Shown one piece after another: positions 32,005 through 41,865 of a stretch of DNA of 64,000 bases. This DNA is from Leishmania mexicana MHOM/GT/2001/U1103 (lineage: Eukaryota > Euglenozoa > Kinetoplastea > Trypanosomatida > Trypanosomatidae). The notes beneath the pieces are model-generated. The model did not search any database. It saw nothing but the letters and a program-made list of their open reading frames with translations, and was not told the origin of the DNA. Position 1 is the first letter of the stretch, and the number at the start of each line of letters is the position of its first letter. The position numbers were made by a program, and so were the translations under genes. The stretch covers positions 882,816 through 946,815 of the forward strand of contig NC_018332.1 of assembly GCF_000234665.1 (NCBI RefSeq), given 5' to 3'.

Positions 32005-32607
32005 GCCTCTGCTGACGTGTTGCGATATCCGAGTGTCCTCGTACGCCCCCCCTCTCCCTACTCTCTCTGCGTATGTGTGTGGGGGGGTTCGGCGGCAGCC
32101 AGGCAGCCCCTCCCTCCTTCCCCAGCCCTGCCAATTGCCGGACCCCACTTCTCGTCGCGGCAGGGCACGCGCATGAGGCTTGGGGAGGCCAGTGCGGTGC
32201 ATCGCTACTGATGCCGGCGGTGAGGCCCTGGGTGGTGCTGCCTCGGAGCGCCCCGCGACCGTGCACACGCCTGTGCCGTCCATATGACCGGGCAGCGTGA
32301 CTTGAAGGCACGCCACACCCGACGCTCACACGGCCCACCGGTGTGGTGGCGCCTGCGCCGCTCCTGGAGACGCACCAGGTGGCGGCCGACATAATGCGGC
32401 TGACTGCGAGGCGACCTGGGAAGCGCAGGGTGGGTGGAGTATGGGGCAGGGGCCGCGCCGATATGACCGTGCCTGCGTTGTTATAGCGCATGTGCACACG
32501 GCCGCCTCGCACCACGCGGATGTGTGTGTGTGTGTGTGACTGGCGGGCAGAGTGCGGCGCTCAGCTCATGTTGTATGGCGGAGAAACGGTGACGCGGCGA
32601 AGACAAT
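32005..32607 (+). mobile_element. SIDER-type degenerate retroposon, copy 2
   Basis: Full-length copy sharing its start (GCCTCTGCTGACGTGTTGC) with copy 1. From 32061 to 32607 it aligns without gaps to 36961-37507 at a constant offset of 4,900 bp, and I find one difference (T at 32481, C at 37381). It lies 1.24 kb downstream of the Patched-like stop and about 1.2 kb before the MCM6 start, in the likely 3' UTR of the former. In Leishmania many 3' UTR SIDER elements destabilise mRNA; that role is inferred here. Confidence 0.8.
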
Positions 32608-33791
32608 AAACTGAGTCGCAGTCTCCCTTCCGCGCTGCTCGTCCGTCACTCCACGCAGGCAGACGCACGAACGCCCTCGAGGCGTACGCGAGGTTTGTAT
32701 GGTGAAAGGTGGCTTGCGGTCTTTTTCCTCTGTTACGCTTGGCGTATTGATCTCGTCCGGCTCACTTCTTGTACACCACCTTGCCGTTGTGCAGCGTGAG
32801 TGAGCAGAGGGGTGAATCAAGGCACAAAATTGAGATGGCAACGCAGCGGCTCGATAGACTTGTCTGTGCACAGAGGTGCACCCGAAGACCTCCAAAGCGA
32901 GACACGCACACGCGCAAGTGAAGGCGAGTATTGGTGCACCGTGGCCTGTATTGTGGGTCGCTGCACCGTGGTCATGAGTTGCCGTGTCGAGCGCGTGCCC
33001 TTCTCTGTGTGGAGGGGTGTGGGTGTGGGTGTGCGCGGAGTGGACTTGCCTGCGAGATTCAGACACGAAAATGTCGTAATGCAGCGCTTCGTTTGCCTTC
33101 GAGCGTGAACAAGCGACTCGCCTGCAGGCGCGTGCTTGGAGCGTGACTCTTTGGGTTTGGTGAGGCGAACGGTTTCGCGTGGCTCCTCCCTATTCTCGGT
33201 TTCGTCACGGACCGGCCTTCAGCGTGATGCAGCCAGTACATGCAACGCCACCCTCTCTTCTTTTTGTCGTCTCCCGTCGTCTCCGGGTGCTTCTCCGCGC
33301 CGCCTCCGCCCCACCGCGCACGCACGTTCTTTGTTTCTCAATGAAGGAAAGTACAGGAAAAAAACGGAAGGGTACGTCACCAACGCAAGAGCGCCGGCGT
33401 CCGCGGCCCCCTCCCCCTTCCCGGCTCATATTGGTGGTCCACTTGCTCAGTTACCACAGCGGGCATCTCCCCCCCCTCTCTATTCAGCCGTCGCCCGTGT
33501 CCACGTGGGGTGGCTGGACACACGCCGACGCCGACGTCTTTCACAGACAGGCGCAAACACGCGGTTCTTTCGCAGACTCGTGGTGACGCAAGCCGCTTCC
33601 TTGCATTGCATCAAACATCGATAGATCGCCATAGACGAACATAAGCGTACACACGTCCCCATCGAGAAGGGGAACAGGAGGAACTGTGCAGACCTTCTAC
33701 ACACACCCACACACACACGCACACTCGACGTGGAGACCGCGACTCACTTTTACTTGCCGCGGTGAGAGGGCGCTGGGGGGATGAGCCCATC
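32608..33791 (+). other. spacer between SIDER copy 2 and MCM6
   Basis: No gene is supported. Contains GT-rich (33007-33033) and CA-rich (33700-33723) stretches and the MCM6 splice signal at 33466-33487. A short minus-strand peptide near 32766-32815 looks like an amidohydrolase C-terminus but has no supporting frame upstream. Confidence 0.55.
33466..33487 (+). promoter_or_regulatory. candidate spliced-leader acceptor for MCM6
   Basis: C/T tract ending CCTCTCTATTCAG, AG at 33486-33487, about 305 nt before the ATG. The same 13-mer occurs before the V-ATPase B gene. Confidence 0.45.
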
Positions 33792-36434
33792 ATGAATCCA
33801 CCCGACATTCGCGACGACCCGGCTCTGCCTCAGCCGACGGCTGAGGTGGCTCCGGTGCTTGAGGTGGACGCTGACGGCGTTCGTGTTCGAGAAGCAGTGC
33901 ACCTTTTTCTTAGCCGCCTCATCGACCCCCTCCTCCGTGCAAATCCCAGCCTCGGTGCCGCAGGTACCTCTGGTGGCGATGACATCTCTGGTGCGCACAC
34001 ATTCCTCGAGTACGTAGTCGCGCAGATGGAGCGCATCAGCACGTCGACTAGCTGGTCGACGTGCGTGGTTCGATGGGCGGATTTCCTCCGCTTCGACGAG
34101 GACGCCGCGGCGGTGCTGGAGTCGGATTTCCAGCGCTTCTCTCCGTTCATCAACGAGGCCCTTCATCAGGTCCTCCTGCAGTACTACGGCGAGGAGTACG
34201 CGAATCGCGGTAAGTGCTACCCCAGTCTCGTTTTTTCCAACGTGCCGCGGTGTCTGACGATTCGCTCGCTGCGGGCGTCGTTGGTGGGACAGCTGTGCGC
34301 TATCAAGGGCGTCGTGACGCGTACGTCGCAGGTGCGGCCGGAGCTGCTTGTTGGTGTGTTCCGCTGCAGCGACTGCGGCACGGAAAGCTTGCCCATTGAG
34401 CAGCAGTTCCATTACACCGAGCCGCCCACCTGCCGAAACACCCAGTGCGAGAACAAGAACAAGTTCCAACTGATTCCGAATCACCCACAAACGCGCTTCG
34501 GCGATTGGCAGAAGCTGCGCATGCAGGAGGACGCGAACAACATCCCTGCTGGGTGCATGCCGCGCACGATGGAGGTGATCGTCCGCGCCGACGCCGTGGA
34601 GGTGGCGAAGCCCGGCGACCGAATTCTCGCCATTGGGTGCGCCATTGTCGTGCCGGAGGTGGCGAAGCTGTTCAACCTGGCGAACCGGCGTGAGGTGCAG
34701 CGGCAGCTGACGGGTGGCCAACGGGCCCAGCAGGACGCGCAGGCGGATATGGAGGGTACCACCGGGTTGCGCGCGCTCGGCGTGCGAGACCTTAACTACC
34801 GCATGTGCTTTCTTGCCACTACCATCACGGACGCCACGGGCGACGACCGCAAGATGACGCAAGCGGTGAAGGAGGCGACGGATGGGGCGGCAGAGCGGGA
34901 GGAGGTGGTGCTCACGCCCGCAGAGCGTCAGCGGGTGCAGCAGATGCGTCGGCACGACAGCTTGCTGAAAGCGCTCACGTCCTGTGTCGCGCCGAACGTG
35001 TTCAAGCACGACGTTGTGAAGCTGGGACTGCTTCTTCAGATGGTCGGCGGGGTCTCGAAGACGACTATCGAGCGCATTACACTGCGGGGCGACATCAACG
35101 TCTGCATCGTCGGCGACCCGTCCACGGCCAAGTCGCAGTTTCTCAAGTGGGTCTCAGCGAACATGCCACGCGGTGTCTACACAAGCGGCAAGGCGTCCAC
35201 AGCCAGCGGTCTGACCGCGACGGTGACGCGGGACGCCGACACGGGCGAGCGCACAATCGAGGCCGGCGCCCTCATGCTCAGTGACCGCGGCATCTGCTGC
35301 ATCGACGAGTTTGACAAGATGGAGATGAAGGACCAGGTTGCGATTCACGAAGCTATGGAGCAGCAGACCATCTCCATCGCCAAGGCCGGCATCAAGGCGA
35401 CGCTGAACGCCAAAACGTCGCTGCTAGCAGCGCTGAACCCGATCGGCGGCAAGTACGACCGTCGCCGCCCTCTGCAGAAGAACATCGCCATGACGGCGCC
35501 CATAATGTCGCGCTTCGACCTCATGTTCGTCATCGTTGACGACTCCGGCGACGACGCGGACTTTGCCATTGCGAATCAACTGCTGCGGCTACACCGCTTT
35601 GGTGGTGCGGCTGTGCGGCCGCCCTTCACTACGGAGGACTTCCAGCTGTACCTTCGCTACGCACGCTCGCTGACGCCGCGCCTCACGCGTGAGGCTTCGC
35701 AGCTCATTGTGGCCGCCTATCGCGACATGCGGCTACAAGACTCGCTTTCCAACCGCAGCAAGGTGTACCGCGTGACGACGCGTCTGCTGGAGAGCATGAT
35801 CCGGCTGTCCGAGGCAACGGCAAAGATTTACATGAGCGACGAGGTGCGGCCTACCCACGTGGAGGTGGCGCTGGAGCTGATGCGGCAGTCCCTGTCCACA
35901 CTAGACATGACGGAGGTGGAGCTGGTCGGCGGCGCCGCCGACGACACTCTTCATGAGGAGCCGGACAGCGTCGTCAAGCAAGAGCCAGAGGCGGCGCGCG
36001 GCAGCGCGTCCGTCTCGTCAGGGGTGGCAGGACATGGGACCGACAAGGGCCGTGCCGCCGATGATAGCGCTGGTGGAGACGGACAGGCAAGCTTTGCGGA
36101 CGAACCGGCCTCAGCGTCTTCGGCGGCGGCGGCCGCTCCCCGGCGAAAGGTAAGCATCAAGGCAGATCACTACTTTGCCATTGTGAATCGGCTTGTCGCG
36201 CACCTGAAGTCCCTCGGGGACGACGCCGCCCCGACGCGACAGGAGTTGGTGACGTGGTACCTTGAGCAGGTCAAGACCCTGAATAGGCCGTTGCTGGAGG
36301 CGGAGCTGCGGTACGTCAACCTAGTCCTCTCGAAACTGGTCCGGGAGGGAAAGCTGCTGGAGGTGGACGTGCGTGAGGGTGATCCGTCGCGCTTGTATTT
36401 GGACCCCAACTTCAACCCCGACGTGACACAGTGA
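33792..36434 (+). CDS. MCM6: DNA replication licensing factor MCM6
   Basis: 880-residue subunit of the MCM2-7 helicase that loads at origins and unwinds DNA in S phase. Subunit identity is shown by GLRALGVRDLNYRMCFL and by QQTISIAKAGIKATLNAKTS, both MCM6-like. A zinc finger has Cys 192, 195, 214 and 219 (C-x2-C-x18-C-x4-C). The AAA+ core has Walker A GDPSTAKSQFLK (Lys 447), Walker B CIDEFDKM (Asp 505, Glu 506) and the arginine finger SRFD (Arg 574). After the core comes an acidic Ser/Ala linker (about 715-790) holding VKQEPE, then a winged-helix-like end (about 795-880). The first ATG is 33792; the frame extends upstream only to a GTG. It is slightly longer than human MCM6 (821) because of the linker. 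The gene is bracketed by near-identical direct retroposon copies. Confidence 0.97.
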   Translation: MNPPDIRDDPALPQPTAEVAPVLEVDADGVRVREAVHLFLSRLIDPLLRANPSLGAAGTSGGDDISGAHTFLEYVVAQMERISTSTSWSTCVVRWADFLRFDEDAAAVLESDFQRFSPFINEALHQVLLQYYGEEYANRGKCYPSLVFSNVPRCLTIRSLRASLVGQLCAIKGVVTRTSQVRPELLVGVFRCSDCGTESLPIEQQFHYTEPPTCRNTQCENKNKFQLIPNHPQTRFGDWQKLRMQEDANNIPAGCMPRTMEVIVRADAVEVAKPGDRILAIGCAIVVPEVAKLFNLANRREVQRQLTGGQRAQQDAQADMEGTTGLRALGVRDLNYRMCFLATTITDATGDDRKMTQAVKEATDGAAEREEVVLTPAERQRVQQMRRHDSLLKALTSCVAPNVFKHDVVKLGLLLQMVGGVSKTTIERITLRGDINVCIVGDPSTAKSQFLKWVSANMPRGVYTSGKASTASGLTATVTRDADTGERTIEAGALMLSDRGICCIDEFDKMEMKDQVAIHEAMEQQTISIAKAGIKATLNAKTSLLAALNPIGGKYDRRRPLQKNIAMTAPIMSRFDLMFVIVDDSGDDADFAIANQLLRLHRFGGAAVRPPFTTEDFQLYLRYARSLTPRLTREASQLIVAAYRDMRLQDSLSNRSKVYRVTTRLLESMIRLSEATAKIYMSDEVRPTHVEVALELMRQSLSTLDMTEVELVGGAADDTLHEEPDSVVKQEPEAARGSASVSSGVAGHGTDKGRAADDSAGGDGQASFADEPASASSAAAAAPRRKVSIKADHYFAIVNRLVAHLKSLGDDAAPTRQELVTWYLEQVKTLNRPLLEAELRYVNLVLSKLVREGKLLEVDVREGDPSRLYLDPNFNPDVTQ

Positions 36435-36960
36435 TGCGCGTTCACGGAGAGAAGGCAAATGGCGGACGAAAGCCGTCTCTTGACCTCCCCCTACCCCTCT
36501 GCCACCCGACCACCACTGGTGCTGCTACGCTCTGTGTCTGCGTGCTTGTTGGGGAATAGGTGAGCGGATGTGTGTGCTGACATAGACAAGGATACGTATT
36601 TCGTTACCAATGCACCAACCACCGATTATACGATGAAGCGTGTTCGTTTTCGGATGCGCACGCCTGCGTAGTTTAACTTGGACTTCCCCCTCCACCTGCA
36701 CTCCCCCCTCCACGTTTCCTGTGGCATGGGTGTGGGTGATGTCATCCCATACTCTTCACCCTTGGCTGCTTTCTTGGCCTTCTTACGCACCGACGGCTTT
36801 CGGCTGCTGCACATGCGTGTCGTTGCACCCTGCACCCCCTCCCCCTCACCACCTCACGAACATTCGGCGCACATACACCTGCTGCTTCACTGCGCCGCGC
36901 TGCACTGCACGCCCCCACCCCCGATTCAACCCTTTATCATTCGCCCCGCACACACAAACC
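36435..36960 (+). other. 3' UTR region of MCM6
   Basis: No gene is supported. The sequence is unlike the segment upstream of SIDER copies 1 and 2, so the repeat begins abruptly at 36961. Confidence 0.6.
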
Positions 36961-37507
36961 CTCTCTCTGCGTATGTGTGTGGGGGGGTTCGGCGGCAGCC
37001 AGGCAGCCCCTCCCTCCTTCCCCAGCCCTGCCAATTGCCGGACCCCACTTCTCGTCGCGGCAGGGCACGCGCATGAGGCTTGGGGAGGCCAGTGCGGTGC
37101 ATCGCTACTGATGCCGGCGGTGAGGCCCTGGGTGGTGCTGCCTCGGAGCGCCCCGCGACCGTGCACACGCCTGTGCCGTCCATATGACCGGGCAGCGTGA
37201 CTTGAAGGCACGCCACACCCGACGCTCACACGGCCCACCGGTGTGGTGGCGCCTGCGCCGCTCCTGGAGACGCACCAGGTGGCGGCCGACATAATGCGGC
37301 TGACTGCGAGGCGACCTGGGAAGCGCAGGGTGGGTGGAGTATGGGGCAGGGGCCGCGCCGATATGACCGTGCCTGCGTTGCTATAGCGCATGTGCACACG
37401 GCCGCCTCGCACCACGCGGATGTGTGTGTGTGTGTGTGACTGGCGGGCAGAGTGCGGCGCTCAGCTCATGTTGTATGGCGGAGAAACGGTGACGCGGCGA
37501 AGACAAT
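36961..37507 (+). mobile_element. SIDER-type degenerate retroposon, copy 3 (5'-truncated)
   Basis: 547 bp, same orientation as copies 1 and 2, lacking the first 56 bp of copy 2. It matches 32061-32607 with a single mismatch by eye. It begins 526 bp after the MCM6 stop and ends about 210 bp before the likely acceptor of the CEP164 gene, so it probably lies in or at the end of the MCM6 3' UTR. I see no clear target-site duplication. Confidence 0.8.
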
Positions 37508-37797
37508 GTTTTGTCTTGGACAGCCTTCTTCTTACGCTCTCCCTCCCCTCTCTCGCCCGTGCCACGAGTATTTACTGCTGCTGGCCCCCTTTGCGTTCTT
37601 GGAGCCGCTTCATCATCTTGATGTGCTGCCGCGGTAGCGGCGTCCTCACCACACCACCATATTTCTCTCTGCTTTCTCCTCTCCGTTGCACTCTCCGCTA
37701 TCCGTTCTGCTCTCGTACCAGTCGGCGCCACTCCCTGCGTCATCCCCACCCCTCGGCGTTTCTTCACTCCCGTGTGTGAGTGTGCCCGTGGCCCGCC
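37508..37797 (+). promoter_or_regulatory. 5' region of the CEP164 gene with splice acceptor
   Basis: C/T-rich DNA after the retroposon copy, with pyrimidine tracts and AG at 37720-37721 as the best acceptor candidate, 77 nt before the ATG. Confidence 0.4.
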
Positions 37798-40700
37798 ATG
37801 CCTCCTGTCCGGACAGTGAAGCACGAGACCGATGTCATAGTGCCCAGGGCGGGCGAGACCTACGTCGCCGACGACGGCACTGTCTCGCAAGTGTTGGACG
37901 ACCACATCGATGCAAACTACGAGCCAACGGAGGAGGAGGTGCTCGAGTTTGCCGACTGGATTGGCATGAAGCTGCCGCAAGATTCGGAGTTTCTGTGGCT
38001 AGCACGCGAGGGCCTCAAAACGCCGCTGCCAAAGGAGTGGAAGCCATGCAGCACGAACGATGGCGAGATTTACTACTTCAACTTCAAGACGGGCGAGAGC
38101 AGCTGGGACCACCCGATGGATGGCATCTTTCGCCAGCGGCTCGAGCAGGAAAAGGAGAAGGCCCGCGCTCGCAAGCCGGCGTCGGCGGCGAGCAGCACTG
38201 CCGCTAACCGGAGTACTAGCGGGCTAAACAGCAGGACGCCTAGCAACACCACCTCAGCAATACCGCAGATGCACGTTATGTTGACCGACACAGGCGTGCT
38301 GCGGCGGGACGCTGGGCCAGGCGCTGCACCAGGGCCCAGTCCTGTCGTGACTTCGATTAGCGGTGGCTCGAAAGACGTCGGCGCTGGCAATGCCCGCAGC
38401 GAAGCCAAGTCAATCATGCACTACCCTCTACAGCAGCAGTCGCGGTCAACGACAGTGACAACACGCACAACAGCGAATCCCCAGAGCGCCGCTAGCTCGT
38501 CCACCAGCACAGCTGCTGCCGACGGCAATCCTGTGCGTGCCTCCTCCGGACCTGCCCCAAAGAAAGTCGGGGCCGCCGAGGCGTCATCTGCCGCCCCGGC
38601 CCGCCTCGTTTCGGAGGCTGAGCGCGCGTTGGAGGAGCGTGTGCAGCGGGAGATGCAGCTGGCCCTTGAGGCGGAGCGCTCCAAGATTGAGGAAGCTCAT
38701 CAAGGAACCATGTCCGCTCTCCAGTCCAACTTTGACAAAGATGTGGCGGAGATGCGCAGCGCGGACGCTGCACGCCGTGCCGCGTCATCGCGGCAGGAGG
38801 AGGAGGAGCGCGAGCGCCGCCTGCAGCAGACACGAAACATGTGCGAGGATAACTACGGCGATGAGTTGCGGTCGCTGGAGCGTGAGGCAGAGTCCTACGC
38901 GGCGAAACTGCAGAAACTGGAGGCGGAGGCCGCCCGCGCCACCTCCGGCAACACGCAGCGAGCCGCCGTTGAGGCCGAACTCAAGACAGCGCTAGCGAAA
39001 CAGCGCGCTGATGCGGTAGCAGATATCAAGAAGCAGTGCGATGCAGCGATGGAAGCCGCTCGGTCTGCCCACGCTGCCGCTATGCAGAAGGTTCGTGACG
39101 AGGAGCAGGACAGGATTGCGGCAGCACAGCAGGCGTGGCAGCGCAAGTTCGATGAGGAGGAGCGTGCGTTGGCGCTGCAAGCGGAGATTCAGCGAAAGTC
39201 ATTGGAGGGGCAGCTGAAGGAGCTAGGTGAAAAGCTTGCCAGCCTAGCAGCACGCGCGGGGGCTGGCACTACGACAGTCACGCCCCCAGCAACTGGCTCG
39301 TCGCCGCCTGGCAGCGGAGAATCTCTTAGCGAGCGACTGGCGCGTGTTGCCGCTGCCAAGGCAGGTCAGCTGCAAGACATCGAGGCGGCTGCCGCCCGAG
39401 AGCAGGCCGTCGTGCGCACGGACGGTGAGGCGGCTTTGGCGGAGTTGGCGAAGCAGGTCCAGCTAGCACAGCAGGCGGCGCCGCTTCTTGCGGGAGGCGC
39501 CACGCCGATCGGTTCGTTGAGCCGTGTGGCTTCGTGCGCGCCCGATCGATCGGGTGTTGTTACCCTGCAAGGCGGTGCGCGGCCCACTTCCGCGACCCTC
39601 AGCGTCGCCTTTACGCAGGAGCTAAACCGGATCCGGCTTGCGCGAGGCAAGGACCGGCAAGAGCGCCTGGCGAAACTACGCGCCGACCGCGAGGCAGCGC
39701 TGGCGGCTATCGAGGCGCTCTCCCACTCTGCTTCCACTGCAAGGAGTCGCGGGTCCGACACCGGCGGCGGCACTGAGACAACACCCAAGAGCGGCAGCGG
39801 TTGCAGCCAGAGCACTGTAGAGGGGCTGAAGGCCGCTCACGCGGTGAAGCTCGAAGCGAAAAGGGCGCTCTACGCCAAGATGGAGGAGGATCTGAAGCAG
39901 CGGTACGCATGCGAGGCCGCCGATGCGGCAGGGGCGACGACGGCGATGCAGCAAGGCGCCCTGGTTGCCAAGGCAGTGGACACGGAGATGGATTTGTACA
40001 TCCAGCAGGCCACCGCGCGGTACGATCGCGTACGTGCTGAAGCCGCGGCGAAGCGCGACAAGGCGCTGGCCGACCACCAGCTGGCGATGGAGGCTTACGA
40101 GCGGCGAAAACTAGAGGCGGAGACTCGCCAGACGCGAGAGCAGCAAGAGGCGCAAGAGGCCTTTATCCAAAGCCGCCTCGACACCGCCGTGGCAGCGGAG
40201 AGGACGAAGCTGGCCGCTGAGCATGCAACAGCCATGGCGCGTCTGGCTGCGCGGTACGATGAGGAGCGCGACGCCGTGAAGGCGGAGGTGGAGGAGGAGA
40301 TGGCCGCCTATGAGGCAGCCGTGCGGCAGGAGATCAAGACCTCAGCGAGCGCGACAGCGGCGTCTAGTGACAAAGTTCAGGGGGCGGAAGCGCCCTCTGC
40401 CACGGCTGACACCCGAGAAGGTACAGCAGCGACAGAGGGACTTTGCTCGCAGGTGGAAAAGCAGCACGCCGACCGGCACGCGGAGTGGACGTCTAGGCAG
40501 CGCATCCAAGCGGCGCAGCGAGCGGCACTGGAGGAAAAGCAGGCTGCGCTGCAGGCACAGAAGCGGCGTGCCGAGCAGCATGTGGAGGCGTTGAAGGAGG
40601 AGGTCGCCCATCTCGTCGCGGCCGTGCAGGCCGCCGGGGCCCAGCAGCCCTCTCCTTCCACTCCTTCACGTCCGCCACCTGCGTCGACCTTGGCGAGTGT

Positions 40701-41865
40701 GGCGACCGCGGGCGGCCATCTGCGAGCTATGCACGAGGCATCGATGCAGGCCCTCGAGCAAGGTTACCGCTCTCAGGAAGCCGCCCTGGAAGCCGAGCTG
40801 CAGACGTGGCGAGGCAAGATACGTGCTCTTCAGCAGTCGCAGCTGCAGCAATCGTACGTGTCAACCAGTTTGAGCACTCCACGGCAGCAGGTGCTCACCG
40901 ACACTGCCCACCTTGGAAGTGTGGCGATGCGCCCGACATCGGCGTCATACGTACTCCACCGCCAGCCGAGCCCCATCGCTACTGCGGCTGCTGGCGCATC
41001 GCTGCTGAGCACGCCGACAATCTCTATGCCGTTGGAAGACTCGCCTTGGCAGCCCACCACCCGCGCTGGCTTGCCACCACTGCAAACTGGAAGGATGACT
41101 GGCGGCCCTTCGTTGACTACCCGTGTGCCAGGCACCACCGAGGTGATTCTGTCCTATCAACAGCGACAGCGCGTTCTGCAGGAGCGTCAAGCCTCGCTAG
41201 AGGCAGCTCGTGAGGCGTGGCAACTTCACCGGAGGCGGAAAGCAGAGCTGCAGCAGCAGGAGCAGAGCCGCTCAAACCTCAGTGCCCTTGCGGCCGCTTC
41301 GCAGCACGATCCAAGGCATGAGGCTCTCGAGGCAAGCACACTGGGCGCCGTTGGTGGCGTGCACCGCAGTCGTCAAGAGCTGCTCAGCCTCGCTTTGTCT
41401 CGCCTTATTGAACGCCTTGACGCCGTGACGGGACAGGCTGTGCAGCTGCAGCACCAGCACCAGCAGCAGCGCTATTCCCGCAGCCAATTTGCAACGCGTG
41501 CAGGCGTCCGCGCTGAGACGGCGTCCTTGCCGCACGCGCGCGCACACAGCGCGCATAGCCATCACCACGGTGCTCGCGGTCCACCACAGCGGGGCAGCGT
41601 GATGCCCATGACCGCCCTTCAGCCCCGTCACTTGACGCTAATGAACGCCGCCGCTGCCGCCTCCTCGGCCAAGGTGGTACCATCCACAAAGCCGTCGTCT
41701 TTTTCGGACATGGCGAAGGCCTCCCAATCTGTACAGCACAGCAGGGGCAGAAACAGCGTTGGCGGCGCCGAGGGCGGGACGCGCCGCGGTGGCGCTTCGC
41801 CTGGCAACGTCTCATCCAAGTGGAGCATGCTCTTGTCACAGCAACACCGTCACCGCAGTAGATGA
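37798..41865 (+). CDS. CEP164: CEP164 homologue, WW domain plus long coiled coil
   Basis: 1,355 residues from the ATG at 37798. The N-terminal 110 residues follow human CEP164 closely: NYEPTEEEVLEFADWIGM, then FLWLAREGLKTPLPKEWKPC, then DGEIYYFNFKTGESSWDHP. The WW domain (about 79-106) has Trp 81 and Trp 103. In animals this region binds TTBK2 and the protein forms distal appendages of the mother centriole; kinetoplastids have CEP164 paralogues at the basal body. Residues about 110-270 are Ser/Thr/Ala-rich and disordered. From about 275 to 1010 there is a nearly continuous Ala/Glu/Arg/Gln coiled coil, then a Pro/Ser-rich region and a short second coil near 1115-1160. The C-terminus is basic and Ser-rich. 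Which paralogue it is cannot be told without comparison. Confidence 0.88.
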   Translation: MPPVRTVKHETDVIVPRAGETYVADDGTVSQVLDDHIDANYEPTEEEVLEFADWIGMKLPQDSEFLWLAREGLKTPLPKEWKPCSTNDGEIYYFNFKTGESSWDHPMDGIFRQRLEQEKEKARARKPASAASSTAANRSTSGLNSRTPSNTTSAIPQMHVMLTDTGVLRRDAGPGAAPGPSPVVTSISGGSKDVGAGNARSEAKSIMHYPLQQQSRSTTVTTRTTANPQSAASSSTSTAAADGNPVRASSGPAPKKVGAAEASSAAPARLVSEAERALEERVQREMQLALEAERSKIEEAHQGTMSALQSNFDKDVAEMRSADAARRAASSRQEEEERERRLQQTRNMCEDNYGDELRSLEREAESYAAKLQKLEAEAARATSGNTQRAAVEAELKTALAKQRADAVADIKKQCDAAMEAARSAHAAAMQKVRDEEQDRIAAAQQAWQRKFDEEERALALQAEIQRKSLEGQLKELGEKLASLAARAGAGTTTVTPPATGSSPPGSGESLSERLARVAAAKAGQLQDIEAAAAREQAVVRTDGEAALAELAKQVQLAQQAAPLLAGGATPIGSLSRVASCAPDRSGVVTLQGGARPTSATLSVAFTQELNRIRLARGKDRQERLAKLRADREAALAAIEALSHSASTARSRGSDTGGGTETTPKSGSGCSQSTVEGLKAAHAVKLEAKRALYAKMEEDLKQRYACEAADAAGATTAMQQGALVAKAVDTEMDLYIQQATARYDRVRAEAAAKRDKALADHQLAMEAYERRKLEAETRQTREQQEAQEAFIQSRLDTAVAAERTKLAAEHATAMARLAARYDEERDAVKAEVEEEMAAYEAAVRQEIKTSASATAASSDKVQGAEAPSATADTREGTAATEGLCSQVEKQHADRHAEWTSRQRIQAAQRAALEEKQAALQAQKRRAEQHVEALKEEVAHLVAAVQAAGAQQPSPSTPSRPPPASTLASVATAGGHLRAMHEASMQALEQGYRSQEAALEAELQTWRGKIRALQQSQLQQSYVSTSLSTPRQQVLTDTAHLGSVAMRPTSASYVLHRQPSPIATAAAGASLLSTPTISMPLEDSPWQPTTRAGLPPLQTGRMTGGPSLTTRVPGTTEVILSYQQRQRVLQERQASLEAAREAWQLHRRRKAELQQQEQSRSNLSALAAASQHDPRHEALEASTLGAVGGVHRSRQELLSLALSRLIERLDAVTGQAVQLQHQHQQQRYSRSQFATRAGVRAETASLPHARAHSAHSHHHGARGPPQRGSVMPMTALQPRHLTLMNAAAAASSAKVVPSTKPSSFSDMAKASQSVQHSRGRNSVGGAEGGTRRGGASPGNVSSKWSMLLSQQHRHRSR

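Noticed and set aside
31556..32515. Long minus-strand frame across SIDER copy 2, with parallels over copies 1 and 3
   Set aside because: The frame recurs only because the non-coding repeat recurs; it ends differently in each copy and has no homology that I recognise.
32766..32870. Minus-strand peptide ending LTLHNGKVVYKK, like an amidohydrolase C-terminus
   Set aside because: Only about 20 residues look like the family, the upstream frame has no matching sequence, and no metal-binding motif is seen; chance is likely.
32566..33066. 166-codon minus-strand open frame next to SIDER copy 2
   Set aside because: His/Thr/Arg-rich low complexity, overlaps the repeat end and would be the only minus-strand gene in the window.
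33750..35009. 419-codon minus-strand frame opposite MCM6
   Set aside because: It is the complement of a well-conserved MCM6 reading frame in GC-rich DNA; no family is recognised in it.
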